Assembly: GCA_003166025.1 (NCBI GenBank)
Contig: PMWT01000128.1
Coordinates: forward strand, 3,133-35,298
DNA length: 32,166 nucleotides
Direction: 5' to 3'
DNA from: Acidimicrobiaceae bacterium
GTDB lineage: Bacteria; Actinomycetota; Acidimicrobiia; Acidimicrobiales; Palsa-688
The translations under genes and the position numbers were made by a program. The notes beneath the pieces are model-generated. The model worked only from the letters and a program-made list of their open reading frames with translations. It had not been told where the DNA came from and did not search any database. Positions within the stretch are counted from its first letter, which is position 1. Every line of letters begins with the position of its first letter. This document shows, in pieces, positions 31,168 to 32,166 of the stretch.

Positions 31168-32159
31168 CGGTGGACCAACCCCGACCGGCGGCGGAGGGCG
31201 CGCCCGGCGCACTGCCCCTCAGACGCCTCGGGCGCACCTCGCTGATGGTAACGGCCATTTGCGTGGGCGCGTCGCCCCTCGGCAGCGTGCCCCGGGTGTT
31301 CGGCGAGGACGTCGAGTACGAGCGGGGCGTCCGGACCGTCCAACATGTTTTCGATAGCCCCATCAACTTCCTCGACACGGCCAACGGTTACAGCAACGGC
31401 GAGAGCGAACGCCGCATTGGTGCCGCCATCGCCGAGCGCGGCGGGCTCCCGGACGGTTTCGTCCTGGCCACCAAGGTCGACCCTGATCCCATTACCGGTA
31501 GCTTTAGCGGCGACCGGGCCCGCCGTTCGGCCGAGGAGAGCCTCGAAAGGCTCGGGGCCGACCGGTTCCAGCTGCTTTACCTGCACGATCCCGACAAGAT
31601 CACCTTCGAGGGGGCCATGGCCCCCGCCGGGCCGGTCGAGGCCCTGGTCGCGATGCGCGACGAGGGTTTGGCGCAACACATAGGGGTCGCGGGCGGTCCC
31701 GTCAGGCTCATGCAGCGGTTCTTGGCTACGGGCGCGTTCGAGGTGCTGCTCACGCACAACCGCTACACCCTGGTCGACCGTTCGGCCGAGCCCCTGATAG
31801 ACCAGGCCGTGGCGGCCGGCGTCGCCGTGGTCAACGCGGCCGTGTACGGGGGCGGGATGCTGGCCAAGGGCCCGGGCGCCGTGAGCTCCTACGCCTACAG
31901 CAAGGCCAGCGCCGGGCTCATCGACCGCGTGCGCTCCATGGAGAGGGCGTGCCAGGCGCACGGTGTCCCCCTGCGGGCGGCCGCTCTCAAGTTCTCGCTA
32001 CGTGACCCCCGCATCGCGTCGACCGTCGTGGGGACCGCCACTCCGGCCCACGTCGACGAACTGGTCGGCCTCGCCTCCCTGGAGATGCCCGACGGCCTTT
32101 GGCAACAACTTTCCGAACTGGTACCACCCGAGAGCGAGTGGATCGGGCCGGAGCGTTAG
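31164..32159 (+). CDS. Aldo/keto reductase, D-threo-aldose/L-fucose dehydrogenase-like (third of three)
   Basis: A 331-residue aldo/keto reductase. The tetrad is Asp71 (NFLDTANGYS), Tyr76, Lys104 (LATKVDPD) and His141 (LYLHDPD). The run LGADRFQLLYLHDPDKITFE together with THNRYTLVDRSAEPLIDQA matches the subgroup of D-threo-aldose 1-dehydrogenase and pyridoxal 4-dehydrogenase rather than the two other paralogues here. ATG 31164 overlaps the GH1 stop (ATGA), but AGGAG lies only one base before it. GTG 31170, with seven-base spacing, may be the real start. Coupling to GH1 suggests it oxidises the sugar released by that enzyme to a lactone. The window ends seven bases after its stop. Confidence 0.9.
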   Translation: MTVDQPRPAAEGAPGALPLRRLGRTSLMVTAICVGASPLGSVPRVFGEDVEYERGVRTVQHVFDSPINFLDTANGYSNGESERRIGAAIAERGGLPDGFVLATKVDPDPITGSFSGDRARRSAEESLERLGADRFQLLYLHDPDKITFEGAMAPAGPVEALVAMRDEGLAQHIGVAGGPVRLMQRFLATGAFEVLLTHNRYTLVDRSAEPLIDQAVAAGVAVVNAAVYGGGMLAKGPGAVSSYAYSKASAGLIDRVRSMERACQAHGVPLRAAALKFSLRDPRIASTVVGTATPAHVDELVGLASLEMPDGLWQQLSELVPPESEWIGPER

Positions 32160-32166
32160 TCGCCGA

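Overview
The window is about 32 kb of high-GC bacterial chromosome with densely packed genes on both strands. Several features point to an actinobacterium: polyphosphate glucokinase, an F420-type flavin/deazaflavin reductase, many GTG starts, several promoters that appear to give leaderless mRNAs, and a membrane-anchored HtrA with a proline-rich cytoplasmic N-terminus. ATA isoleucine codons occur in many genes, which is unusual for Streptomyces-like genomes and may suggest a deeper actinobacterial lineage such as Acidimicrobiia; this is a guess. I see no integrase, transposase, phage gene, CRISPR array or rRNA. Coding tracts account for almost everything, and no gene-free stretch exceeds about 200 bases.

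Layout. 1-2.7 kb: tRNA-Gly(GCC), an arylsulfotransferase-like lipoprotein and a DUF347 membrane protein. 2.6-4.7 kb, minus strand: dut, a divergent mutM and a membrane protein whose start overlaps the mutM stop. 4.7-7.3 kb, plus strand: orn, a small basic protein, an aldo/keto reductase and an F420-type reductase, with GTTAAC palindromes flanking the basic protein. 7.3-10.9 kb: msrB, ppgK, an ABC exporter and a small ORF coupled to the exporter. 11-15.4 kb, plus strand: an orphan family-5 solute-binding lipoprotein, an HtrA protease and a second aldo/keto reductase.

15.4-24.3 kb is a six-gene minus-strand run. In transcription order it encodes a membrane GAF-PAS-GGDEF-EAL protein, an alpha-oxoamine synthase, an MFS exporter, a PrmC-like methyltransferase, a HAD phosphatase and tryptophanase. 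A c-di-GMP enzyme placed next to a possible small-molecule synthase and an exporter is the most system-like feature here. A tatA-like gene follows. 25-27.8 kb, minus strand: eda, kdgK and a D-2-hydroxyacid dehydrogenase, i.e. the lower part of a ketodeoxygluconate pathway. 27.8-32.2 kb: a polytopic GT-C-like membrane protein, divergent from a family-1 beta-glucosidase and a translationally coupled sugar-dehydrogenase-type aldo/keto reductase.

Taken together the right half looks like carbohydrate uptake and oxidation: a glycosidase, a sugar dehydrogenase candidate, and 2-keto-3-deoxygluconate kinase with its aldolase, and ppgK elsewhere for glucose phosphorylation. The left half is mostly nucleotide and DNA or RNA housekeeping. 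All functions are read from sequence motifs by eye; no database search was run.
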